From: Persicitalea sp038235275
GTDB lineage: Bacteria > Bacteroidota > Bacteroidia > Cytophagales > Spirosomataceae
Assembly (NCBI GenBank): GCA_038235275.1
Contig: JBBSUC010000003.1
Coordinates: 124,001-188,000, forward strand
Direction of reading: 5' to 3'
Length of the DNA stretch: 64,000 bases
Positions 41,266 through 50,000 of the stretch are shown in pieces. The notes under the pieces were generated by a model that was not told where the DNA came from, did no database searches, and saw nothing but the letters and a program-made list of their open reading frames with translations. Numbering within the stretch: the stretch's first letter is position 1; the number at the start of each line of letters is the position of its first letter. A program made the translations under genes and the position numbers.

Positions 41266-41523
41266 ATGTCAAAAGTAAAGCTAACGTTGACCATTGAAGA
41301 ATCCGTAATCGCTCACGCAAAAGCGGTGGCGCGGCGGAATCGGCAATCCCTATCTGAAATGATTGAGCGTTTTTTAGCCGAGCAAAGTCCGACAGGGGAG
41401 GGCGTTCAGCCTGTGGAAATATCCACCGCTTTAAAACTCCGGGGAGCGGCTAGATCTGCTTTGTCAAACAAAAGCGACCGGGAAATCAGGGCGATGATGT
41501 ACAAAGATAGGTACGGCGTATGA
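41266..41523 (+). CDS. Antitoxin, DUF6364/ribbon-helix-helix type
   Basis: An 85-residue protein with ribbon-helix-helix features: MSKVKLTLTIEESVIAHAKA (strand and helix 1) and RRNRQSLSEMIERFLAEQS (helix 2), followed by a flexible tail that would wrap the toxin. It overlaps the PIN gene by four bases (ATGA at 41520), typical for toxin-antitoxin pairs. Antitoxins of this type usually repress their own promoter, here in the 45-base gap shared with PadR. Confidence 0.88.
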   Translation: MSKVKLTLTIEESVIAHAKAVARRNRQSLSEMIERFLAEQSPTGEGVQPVEISTALKLRGAARSALSNKSDREIRAMMYKDRYGV

Positions 41524-41945
41524 AAATCTTTCTGGATACCAACGTCGTGCTGGATTGGATTATGGATCGGCAGGACACTTTCGCCGATGAAGCTACCGCT
41601 ATTGTGGAAGCGGCAGAGAAAGGACGCATTGAAGCCCACATTTCGGCGGGGTCAATATACACAATGGCCTACGTTTTGGAAAAAGGTGGCAAGAAGGGCG
41701 AGGAACTGCGAAAAACGCTCTATAATGCCCTTGAAATATTGAAAGTCAGGAAAGCGGACGATGTGCCGTACCGGAAGGCTTGCCTGAGAAACATGAAGGA
41801 TTTGGAAGATGCTTTTCAATACGAAGTGGCCCTGCATGGAACCAAACTAAACTTCTTTATCACGGGGAATTTGAGGGACTTTGCTACTACGAACACAGAC
41901 TTGCTTCCGGTCATTACACCTGCCCAAATGATTGCATTTCTCTGA
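41520..41945 (+). CDS. PIN domain toxin (VapC-like)
   Basis: A 141-residue PIN-fold nuclease. The conserved acidic residues are D6 in FLDTNVVLDWIM, E/D in the middle region (LEKGGKKGEEL), D100 in MKDLEDAFQYEVAL and the C-terminal ITGNLRDFATTNTDLLPVIT (two Asp). The order and spacing are those of VapC-type RNases that cut tRNA or rRNA. It is translationally coupled to the DUF6364-like antitoxin gene. Confidence 0.92.
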   Translation: MKIFLDTNVVLDWIMDRQDTFADEATAIVEAAEKGRIEAHISAGSIYTMAYVLEKGGKKGEELRKTLYNALEILKVRKADDVPYRKACLRNMKDLEDAFQYEVALHGTKLNFFITGNLRDFATTNTDLLPVITPAQMIAFL

Positions 41946-42108
41946 AAATACCCAACTACTCTGCTGCCCCATTCGCACCTGCCGCAGCACCTCCCAATAA
42001 ACAAGCCTCCGCAAGCAGGATCGTGGCCTTATTCGGGACGTGAACCTGAAAGTGTTCGGTTTTCTGAATGTGAGCTACTGCGGAGTATCGGCGATGAACC
42101 AACCAAAG

Positions 42109-43104
42109 TTACTTCACTTTCCCGCGCCGCTGCATGGCTTCACGCCAAGTGGTGAGGATGATGCCCTCTTTTTCAATATAGGTGCGTAACTTAGGATCGA
42201 GCATGGCGAGCAGGTCGCCCTCGCGGGTTTGGGTAGAGCCGGAGATGATGGGAAAAACCTCCGTCGGGTCAGTGCAGTGCATGATAACCATTGTCAGACC
42301 GGGTTTCAGGGCACCGAGGGCTTCGATGTACTTGCCAGTCTTGAAGTTTTGCAGGTTTTTCTTCGTTTCTGGGGTGCCTTCGGGCAGTTTCCAGCCGTAG
42401 GTACTGTTGTAGAGGTCGTCCAGCACGGGCAGCCCGGCCTGCCAGAGTTGGCGACCCAGCGCCTGGAAGGCGGCGAGTTCTTCGGGAGAGGAAGGGCGGT
42501 CGAGTTGAATGGCGGTATTGTGGCCGCCGGGCAGCATCACCGGGATGCGCTCCTGCATCCCCACTTTCATGTAGCGCTCGATGAAACCGGGCGTGGCGAA
42601 GAGCGTTCCCATGTGTGAGTCGAGGTGCGTTGGCTCGAAGCCCATGCTCCGGGCGCGGTCAAGCTGGGCCCGGATTTCGGTTTCGACTTCATCGGGCGTA
42701 GCGTGGGTGGCGACCTCGGCTACGCCGGGCCACATCGCGCCTTCGGCGTCCACCAGGCCCGGCACCGCAGACTTTCCGGCCACGGGCCCCCAGCGGTAGT
42801 CTTTCCACTCGGAGGTGAGCGTCAGGTGCAGTCCGGCGTCGAGTTCGGGATGTTGCTTGAGGTAATGCACGAAACCCGGCACCCAGCCGCAGGGCATCAT
42901 CACGCTGAGGGAGTTGGCCACGCCGTCGCGTATCGCTTTGATCGCGCCTTCGTTCGAATCGTAGGACATACCCACGTCGTCCACGTGCATGATGATTACT
43001 TTCTTGCCCGCCGGATAACCCAGCTTTTCGGCGTAGGTGGGAGTTTGGGCAGTGGCCTGATCGAGCATGGCAAAAATTAAGAGAGTGAAGAATAGGGTTT
43101 TCAT
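42109..43104 (-). CDS. ChbG/YdjC-family carbohydrate deacetylase, exported
   Basis: A 331-residue protein with signal peptide MKTLFFTLLIFAMLDQATAQ and a ChbG/HpnK (YdjC) deacetylase domain. Family motifs: IIMHVDDVGMSYDSNEGAIK (metal Asp42/Asp43), LDAGLHLTLTSEW, EPTHLDSHMGTLF (His-Asp-His) and the C-terminal GLTMVIMHCTDPTE. E. coli ChbG removes one N-acetyl group from chitooligosaccharides. Exported family members in Bacteroidota may act on glycans in the periplasm. The substrate is not determined. It is divergent from icd. Confidence 0.9.
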   Translation of the reverse strand: MKTLFFTLLIFAMLDQATAQTPTYAEKLGYPAGKKVIIMHVDDVGMSYDSNEGAIKAIRDGVANSLSVMMPCGWVPGFVHYLKQHPELDAGLHLTLTSEWKDYRWGPVAGKSAVPGLVDAEGAMWPGVAEVATHATPDEVETEIRAQLDRARSMGFEPTHLDSHMGTLFATPGFIERYMKVGMQERIPVMLPGGHNTAIQLDRPSSPEELAAFQALGRQLWQAGLPVLDDLYNSTYGWKLPEGTPETKKNLQNFKTGKYIEALGALKPGLTMVIMHCTDPTEVFPIISGSTQTREGDLLAMLDPKLRTYIEKEGIILTTWREAMQRRGKVK

Positions 43105-43172
43105 GGAATGGTCTTTTCAAGGGGAGAAGGGTCTGGAATGCCTGAAAGTAAGCATTCCTACGCAATTATACA

Positions 43173-43180
43173 TAACTTTG
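43173..43180 (+). promoter_or_regulatory. Putative Bacteroidota -7 box for isocitrate dehydrogenase
   Basis: TAACTTTG matches TAnnTTTG exactly and ends 38 bases before the ATG at 43219. Confidence 0.45.
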
Positions 43181-43218
43181 TCAGCTTCCACTTCATCCGC
43201 TGAAAACTAAAAAACTGA

Positions 43219-44685
43219 ATGATCTCCACCAAAAACCCCATTACCAATACCAAAATAACCGTGGCCTACGGCGACGGCATCGGCCCCGAAATTATGGAGG
43301 CCACCCTCCGCATCCTCGACGCAGCGGGCGCGCGTACTGAGCCGGAAGTCATTGAGATCGGCGAGAAAGTCTATCAAAGCGGCAGCAAGGCGGGCATTCA
43401 GCCCAGCGACTGGGAATCGTTGCGTCGTAATAAAGTTTTCCTTAAATCCCCCATAACTACGCCCCAGGGGGGAGGATACAAGAGCCTGAACGTCACGGCC
43501 CGCACTACTTTAGGCCTGTTTGCCAACGTGCGTCCCTGCATGGCGTACGCGCCCTACGTCGAAACCAAGCACCCGCAGCTCGATTTGGTCATTATCCGTG
43601 AAAACGAGGAAGACCTTTACACGGGCATCGAACACCGGCAGACTAACCAGATGACGCAGTGCCTGAAGCTGATTTCGCGGCCCGGCTGCGAGAAAATCAT
43701 CCGCTACGCCTTCGAATACGCCCGCGCCTACAACCGCAAAAAGGTCACCTGCTTGTCCAAGGACAATATCATGAAGATGACCGACGGGCTTTTCCACCGC
43801 GTATTCGACGAAATAGCCGCCGAATATCCCGACATCGAGAAGGAACACTGGATCATCGACATCGGCTCAGCCCTGCTGGCCGACGAGCCGGAGCGCTTTG
43901 GCATCATCGTCACGCTGAACCTGTACGGCGACATTATTTCAGACATCGCGGCCCAAATCGCCGGGTCGGTGGGCATGGGCGGCTCGGCCAACGTGGGCGA
44001 CCAGTGCGCCATGTTCGAGGCCATCCACGGCTCGGCCCCCGACATCGCCGGGCGCGGCATCGCTAATCCATCGGGCCTGCTCAACGGGGCCATCATGATG
44101 CTCGTCCACATCGGGCAGGGCGAGGTGGCCGCCAAAGTTCACAACGCCTGGCTCAAAACCATCGAGGACGGCATCCACACGGGCGATGTATTTCAGGAAG
44201 GCGTCAGCAAAGAACGTGTCGGGACCAAAGCTTTCGCCGACGCGGTCATCGAGCGCCTGGGCCAAACGCCAAAGCATTTCAGAACCATCAGCTACGCCGC
44301 TGCCCCCAAACCAATTTACATCAGCTCAGCCAGCCAAATCCAGCAAAAGAAAGAACTGGTGGGCGTGGATATTTTCCTGGATTGGAACGAAGGTACCGCC
44401 AAACAGTTGGGCGACGCTATTGCCGCCTTGTCAGATTCGCCCTTACAACTAAAAATGATGACCAATCGTGGCGTGAAGGTCTATCCTGACGGCGTCCCCG
44501 AAACCTTTTGCACCGATCACTGGCGGTGTCGGTTTGTCGGTAGCGATTCGGGCAACGTCATCGACAAAAAGGCCATTTGGCAACAGCTTGCGCTGCTGAA
44601 CGAAAATGGCTACGATACCATCAAGACGGAGAACCTCTATACTTTTGATGGCGAGGTGGGTTATTCGCTGATGCAGGGGGAATAA
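43219..44685 (+). CDS. icd: Isocitrate dehydrogenase with C-terminal extension
   Basis: TCA-cycle enzyme that oxidises isocitrate to 2-oxoglutarate with NAD(P)+. It has 488 residues, longer than the E. coli enzyme (about 416), in line with the Thermus/Rickettsia-type enzymes that have a C-terminal extension. Motifs: YGDGIGPEIMEATLRIL (nucleotide/substrate start), NVRPCMAYAPYVETKHPQLD, LVIIRENEEDLYTGIEHRQT, and NLYGDIISDIAAQIAGSVGM with MFEAIHGSAPDIAGRGIANP. The extension begins at about 345 (YISSASQIQQKKELVGVDIF). Coenzyme choice (NADP or NAD) cannot be fixed by eye. Confidence 0.93.
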   Translation: MISTKNPITNTKITVAYGDGIGPEIMEATLRILDAAGARTEPEVIEIGEKVYQSGSKAGIQPSDWESLRRNKVFLKSPITTPQGGGYKSLNVTARTTLGLFANVRPCMAYAPYVETKHPQLDLVIIRENEEDLYTGIEHRQTNQMTQCLKLISRPGCEKIIRYAFEYARAYNRKKVTCLSKDNIMKMTDGLFHRVFDEIAAEYPDIEKEHWIIDIGSALLADEPERFGIIVTLNLYGDIISDIAAQIAGSVGMGGSANVGDQCAMFEAIHGSAPDIAGRGIANPSGLLNGAIMMLVHIGQGEVAAKVHNAWLKTIEDGIHTGDVFQEGVSKERVGTKAFADAVIERLGQTPKHFRTISYAAAPKPIYISSASQIQQKKELVGVDIFLDWNEGTAKQLGDAIAALSDSPLQLKMMTNRGVKVYPDGVPETFCTDHWRCRFVGSDSGNVIDKKAIWQQLALLNENGYDTIKTENLYTFDGEVGYSLMQGE

Positions 44686-44703
44686 ATTTTAGTGGAGAGT
44701 GGA

Positions 44704-44739
44704 GGCGGGGCCGCCCGAGCGGTTGAGAATGCTTTTGAT
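44704..44739 (+). repeat. Dispersed intergenic repeat R1, copy B
   Basis: The partner of 34673-34708, with about 30 of 36 identities. It lies in the gap after icd; the same 178-base gap holds the GCCGAAAGCC word copy 2 and no gene. Confidence 0.6.
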
Positions 44740-44774
44740 CTGTAAGAACTCCTGCCAACTCTGCAATCGAAAAA

Positions 44775-44798
44775 GCCGAAAGCCGACTGCCGAAAGCC
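44775..44798 (+). repeat. Dispersed intergenic word, copy 2
   Basis: GCCGAAAGCCGACTGCC then GAAAGCC; 22 of 24 bases equal to 23465-23488. Located 66 bases upstream of the PorE-like gene. Confidence 0.55.
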
Positions 44799-44863
44799 AT
44801 TAGCTCCTTTCAATTTTTCCCAAAAAAAATCGTTAGTTCAACGTAGAATTTCCTTAATGAACT

Positions 44864-46891
44864 ATGAAGAAATATTTGAACAATCCCGTACCGGGACTTT
44901 TGCTGGTTTGCTTTTGCCTATTGCTCCAAGCCTGCAACCCCACGATGCAAGCCTACAAAAACGGCATTAAGCGCTTCGATAATGGTGAATATGACCTGGC
45001 TTTGAAGGACTTCCAGAAAGCCGCCGAGGGCAACTACGAACCCGCGCAGACCAACTACCTGATCGCTGAATCGTACCGCCTTTCCAATCGCTATCAGGAA
45101 GCCATTCCTTATTACAAAAAAGCAATGGAAGCTGGCGCGACCGACCCCAACGCCCGTTTTCAGTACGCCTACGCGCTGAAAGCTTCGGGGCAGTACGACG
45201 AAGCGCGCGAACAGTTCGCGCAGTTTACCGAGAACACAACCGCCGACAAAACGCTGAAGGAACGGGCGGCCCGCGAGGTTGAAACGCTGAAAATCACCGA
45301 CCGTATTAAGCTAAAAAAGGCGGAAGTGACGGTACTTGATATGCCTTTTAACACGCCGGGGGCTGAGTTCGCCCCCGCCATTCTGGGGGATGAACTGGTA
45401 GTTTCCGCTTCCAAGAAGGAGAAGATTTACAAGAACAACGGCCAGGCCATGCTGGGTCTGTACAAGGTAAAAATGGGTGAACAACCCAGTGAAGCCAGCG
45501 GTAGCCCTACCCTATTCAGTCCCAATATTTTTGCCGAAGAAGCCAACGAAGCCTCGCCCGCCTTTTCGCCCGATGGCAAGACACTCGTCTTCGCGCGCGG
45601 CAACACGGGCAAGCGCAAAGGAACCGTGGACGTGGATTTGTACCTGAGTCGTTTGGTGAACGGCCAATGGACCGATCCCAGCTATCTGCCCGTGAACGAC
45701 TCGCTCGCTTGGGACGGCTCCCCGGCATTCTCGCGTGATGGCAAGACACTTTACTTTGCTTCCAACCGCGCGGGCGGGGCGGGCGGTATTGATCTGTACC
45801 GGACTAACATGGACGCCTCGGGGCGTTTCAGTAAGCCCGTGAATATGGGCAAGGATATCAATACCGCCGGGGATGAGATGTTCCCCTACGTGTCGCCTGA
45901 TAACAAGCTTTACTTCTCTTCCGACGGACATCCCGGCCTGGGCAAGCTTGATTTGTTCGTGGCCACGCGCTCGCAGGGCGTTATTTCCATTGAGAACATG
46001 GGCATTCCCTTCAATACGCCGCAGGATGATTTCGGTATTGTGTTTATGGAAGATCAGGAAAGTGGCTTCTTTGCTTCCAACCGCCCCGGCGGCAAGGGTG
46101 ACGACGACATTTACTTCTTCGCCGAACCCGTAGTCGATACGCCTGACTCGACCATCCTGGCGCAGAACGACCCTACCAATCCATTGAACCCTAACAATCC
46201 GCTGTACCTCAAAGGAGAGCGTAAAGTAGTACGCTACTTCCTGGCGGGTGACGTGCTAACCAACACGCCCACCCCCGCGCCAATCGACTCGGCCAGGGTG
46301 CGCATCCTGTCGGACAGCGCCGACGTGGAACTGGCGCAGTTGATGACGGAGGAAGGAGGCAAATTCGGTCGCTACAATTTGGAAGAAGGCAAAGACTACG
46401 TGCTGCTGGTGGAGAAAAAAGGCTTCATCACCAAGCGTGAGCCGTTCTCGATGGACGGCAAGAGCATCCCACCGATTTTTCTCAATAAAGTGTTGACCGA
46501 CACGACCTACCGAGTCACAGTGAAGCTCGACGACCTGGAATTGAACAAGACGTTCACGCTGGAAAACATTTACTACGACTTGAACAAGTACAACATCCGC
46601 TCCGACGCGGCGGTGGAGTTGGATAAGTTGGTGCAAATCCTGAAAGACAATCCATCGGTGAAGATCGAACTGGCATCCCATACCGACGCTCGGGCTACCG
46701 ATGCTTACAACAACACCCTGTCGCAGCAACGCGCGCAGTCGGCCGTGAATTACCTGATTTCCCGAGGTATCGATACCGAGCGCCTGACCGCCAAAGGTTA
46801 CGGCGAAAGTCAGCTCATTGTGCAGAACGCCAAAACGGAGGAGGAACACCAGCGCAATCGCCGGACGGAGTTCACGGTGCTGAGTTACTGA
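44864..46891 (+). CDS. PorE-like OmpA/PD40/TPR lipoprotein (candidate T9SS periplasmic component)
   Basis: A 675-residue lipoprotein (lipobox LLLQAC, Cys24). Domain order: TPR-like helices (about 30-130, GIKRFDNGEYDLALKDFQKA, AIPYYKKAMEAGATDPNARF); PD40/WD40-like beta-propeller (about 165-430, SPAFSPDGKTLVFARGNTG, SPAFSRDGKTLYFASNRAGG, KLYFSSDGHPGLGKLDLFVA); carboxypeptidase-regulatory-like beta domain (about 460-545); OmpA C-terminal domain (about 560-675) with ELASHTDARATDAYNNTLSQ and QRAQSAVNYLISRGI that binds peptidoglycan. This order matches PorE of Porphyromonas gingivalis, which anchors the T9SS. Cytophagales have several such proteins, so orthology is not certain. A T9SS cargo gene lies next to it, convergent. 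Confidence 0.88.
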   Translation: MKKYLNNPVPGLLLVCFCLLLQACNPTMQAYKNGIKRFDNGEYDLALKDFQKAAEGNYEPAQTNYLIAESYRLSNRYQEAIPYYKKAMEAGATDPNARFQYAYALKASGQYDEAREQFAQFTENTTADKTLKERAAREVETLKITDRIKLKKAEVTVLDMPFNTPGAEFAPAILGDELVVSASKKEKIYKNNGQAMLGLYKVKMGEQPSEASGSPTLFSPNIFAEEANEASPAFSPDGKTLVFARGNTGKRKGTVDVDLYLSRLVNGQWTDPSYLPVNDSLAWDGSPAFSRDGKTLYFASNRAGGAGGIDLYRTNMDASGRFSKPVNMGKDINTAGDEMFPYVSPDNKLYFSSDGHPGLGKLDLFVATRSQGVISIENMGIPFNTPQDDFGIVFMEDQESGFFASNRPGGKGDDDIYFFAEPVVDTPDSTILAQNDPTNPLNPNNPLYLKGERKVVRYFLAGDVLTNTPTPAPIDSARVRILSDSADVELAQLMTEEGGKFGRYNLEEGKDYVLLVEKKGFITKREPFSMDGKSIPPIFLNKVLTDTTYRVTVKLDDLELNKTFTLENIYYDLNKYNIRSDAAVELDKLVQILKDNPSVKIELASHTDARATDAYNNTLSQQRAQSAVNYLISRGIDTERLTAKGYGESQLIVQNAKTEEEHQRNRRTEFTVLSY

Positions 46892-46943
46892 TTGATCGTT
46901 CGGGCGGCCCGTGTCGCTCTTGATTTTGATATAATCTGATCCC

Positions 46944-46990
46944 AAAAAAGCAACAGCTTCCGTCAATGCGACGGGAGCTGTTGCTTTTTT
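46944..46990. terminator. Bidirectional intrinsic terminator
   Basis: The 21-base arms AAAAAAGCAACAGCTTCCGTC (46944-46964) and its near-perfect complement (46970-46990, one G-T pair) flank a 5-base loop and give A/T runs on both sides. It terminates the PorE-like gene (+) and the repeat protein gene (-). Confidence 0.93.
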
Positions 46991-47011
46991 AGTGCAAGTA
47001 AAGTAAGAAAC

Positions 47012-50000
47012 TCACTCTACTTTCAAGATCCTCCTCACGCCCGTTCGACCGCCATTCTCGACTTTCAGGAAGTAAACGCCCGCTGCCCGGTTAGTAAAGT
47101 CCACTTCGGCGCGGTTGCTGCGTAGTTGCTGCGTGGAGAGTACCCGTCCGCGCATATCGACTACCTGAATTGTGGCGGCTTCTCCGACGGGTGGAGTTTC
47201 TATTTCCACGATGCAAATTGTCTGCACGGGACTGGGGTAAGCATTCAGCCAGGCGACCTTAATGGTGGGTTCGGTACCCAAAATCGGATCGACCTGGACA
47301 CGCGCTGTACCAGATACCCTTCCTTCACCGCAGCCGTTGGCCACGGAGGTAACCTTATACGTCGTTGTCGTATCGGGCTTTACATTAATGATAAAGGGGG
47401 TAACGCTGGTAGTGATAAGCGAATCGCGGCGACCATTGTTAAAGTTGAAAGTCCAGGGGCTGCCGCCTGTGAAGGCCACATTGACCGCCACGGTTTCACC
47501 GAACAGGATCGTAGTAGTCCCAGCGAGCGTAGCCGTGGGTTTAGGACTCACTGTCACCTGCACGGGACTGGTACTCCCTTTAATAACGAACTGCGGGCTT
47601 TCGCCCACCACGCGCACAAAGTAATTGCCACCCGCCGCACTGTCGGGTATCGTCGCTACGGCATCACTGCCCGTCGTGACAGTCGGGATGGAACGGAATC
47701 CGGCGTCCGCCTCGGTGAGTGAAATTTGAACGTTGAACTTGTTACCCGGCACAAAGTCACCCGACTGCTGGAAGGGCAGCGTGAAAGATTTACCCGCGCA
47801 CAGACTGGCGATGGTGGGGTTGCCCGTGCTGACAGTCGGAATTTTAACCGTGACGATGGCGCTGCCGTTAGGAATTCCCTTACCGCAGACATTGGCCACC
47901 TCCGTTACCGTGTAAGTAGTTGTGGTCGTGGGACTCACGGTGATTTTTAGCGGATTCTGGGTTTCACCCTTTCCAGTTAGGTTATTGGAAAGCGCGTAGT
48001 CCCAAGGACCATCGCCGGTAAAGGTAACCGTTATTTGCGCCGAGGCACCCAAGCTGATTGAATTGTCACCCGCAATGGTTGCCGAAGGCAGAGGCTTGAT
48101 TCTGACGTCAATTTTTTCCTTAGGGCTTTCGCAGCCATTGGTACCCGTTTGGGTCACATAGAAAGCGTAGTTGCCGACATTAGCCGTGAAAGGCGTAAAT
48201 GGCATAGTCTGCGACTCAGGGGCGGCGGCCTCGCGGTACCATTTCAGATCTCGGCCCTGCGCGGATAACGGCTGGGCGGTTACGTTCTGGCAATATTCCA
48301 CGGGCGTGGTCACGCCGGGCCTATCGGTGGTTTTAATAAAAATCCGAATAGCCGAGCGGTCCCCCTCGCAGCCTTCCAGGGTCTGGCTGACGTAAAAGTT
48401 GGTCTCGCCGCCGTTGTCCGTCGAAGGCGTGGGAGCGTCGCCCGTGCGGTTACCACCCGTGGCGTTGGTGCCGTACCAATTCAGAGCGGCATTGGTTTCG
48501 GGAATGGCCGTAAGTTGGTTGGGCTTTTCGAACTGACAGTATTCGGTCAACGGTGTCACGCCGGGCAGAGTGGGAAGCCGCTTTACGCGCACTTTGGTCT
48601 CGATTCGACTCCCTTCGCAGCCTTTGGCCGTGGTCTGGCTGACAAAGAAGGTCGTTTCCTGTGCATCTTTTAAATTAAGACTGGGCTTGTTGGCATTTCC
48701 GGCCCCGCCCGACGCTGCATTGTACCATTTCAGGTTATCGCCGGTAGCCGAAAAAGTGAAGATTTTGTCCTGCCGTTCCTGGCAAAATGCTTCAAAAGGT
48801 GTTACGGCGGGCAAGCCAGGCAGCGGGTTAATCTGCACATTGATGCGGGCGCGTGGGCTTTCGCAGTTCAGACCGATGCCATCGATGGTGTAAGCTTTGG
48901 TTTGGGAAACGTAGAAAGAAGCTGTACTCACCTGCCCGGTGGAAGGAATAGGAGCTGATGACGATACCGACCCGCCGCTGGCGGCAGTGTACCACTTCAA
49001 GTTGTCACCCGAAGCTGTCAGTGCCTCGGCATTGACGCCCTGGCAGAATTCCTTCAAAGCATCCGCAACGGGCAGCGGTGTCGCCCGCACCGTGACTTTA
49101 ATCGAGCTACGATCACTCTCACAACCATTCACCGACTGGCTCACGTAGTACGTGGTTTCACCGTCATTGGCCGTAGAAGGTATGGGTGCATTGCCGTTTG
49201 CACTGCCTCCGGTAGCGTTGGTACCATACCAGTTCAGCGACCCACCAGATGATGGTGTAGCCGTCAGCGAACTGGCGACAACCGACTGACAATAAGCCAA
49301 AGGTACCGGAATAGTAGGCTTGCCAGGCAGAGGTTTGATTTTCACAGTAATCATGGCTCGCGGGCCTTCGCAGCCCTTTGCGGTGGTCTGGCTTACGTAG
49401 TTAGTCACCGTACCTTCGTTCATTAGGCTAACGATTGGGGGAGTAGTGCTTGCGGTACCTTCGGTGGCGGTGCTGTACCATTTCAAATTCGTACCTGTGG
49501 CGGTCAGTGTGTACGGTTTATCAGTTTTCGTTTGGCATAATTCCTGATTTACTATACCGGGCACAGCGGGCTGCGGGTTGACAGTCACCTTGATGCCCAA
49601 CTTAGGACTCTCGCAGCTAAAACTATTGGTTTGCGTGACCTGGTAGGTCAGCGTTTGGGCCGTTACCGTAGAAGGTGTGGGCGCTGTAACGACGGTTCCA
49701 CCATTGGGCAAATACCATTTGGCGGTGTTTCCGGTCGCAATCGTGGCCACCAGAGCCGTTGCGTCCTTCGCATCCTGGCAATACTCCACGAGCGAACCTG
49801 CCACCGTTGGAGCCAAAGGCGTAGGGTTCACCGTTACTTTCAGCGGGGCGCGGGTTTCGCTTTCGCAGCTAGAGCCGTTGGTTTGGGAAACGTAGTAAAT
49901 CTCAGTTCCCGTGGCCGTGGTAGACGGGGTCGGTGCCGTAGCCAAGCCGTTTCCACCCGTAGCCGCACTGTACCATTTCAGGTTGCTGCCGCTGGCAGTC

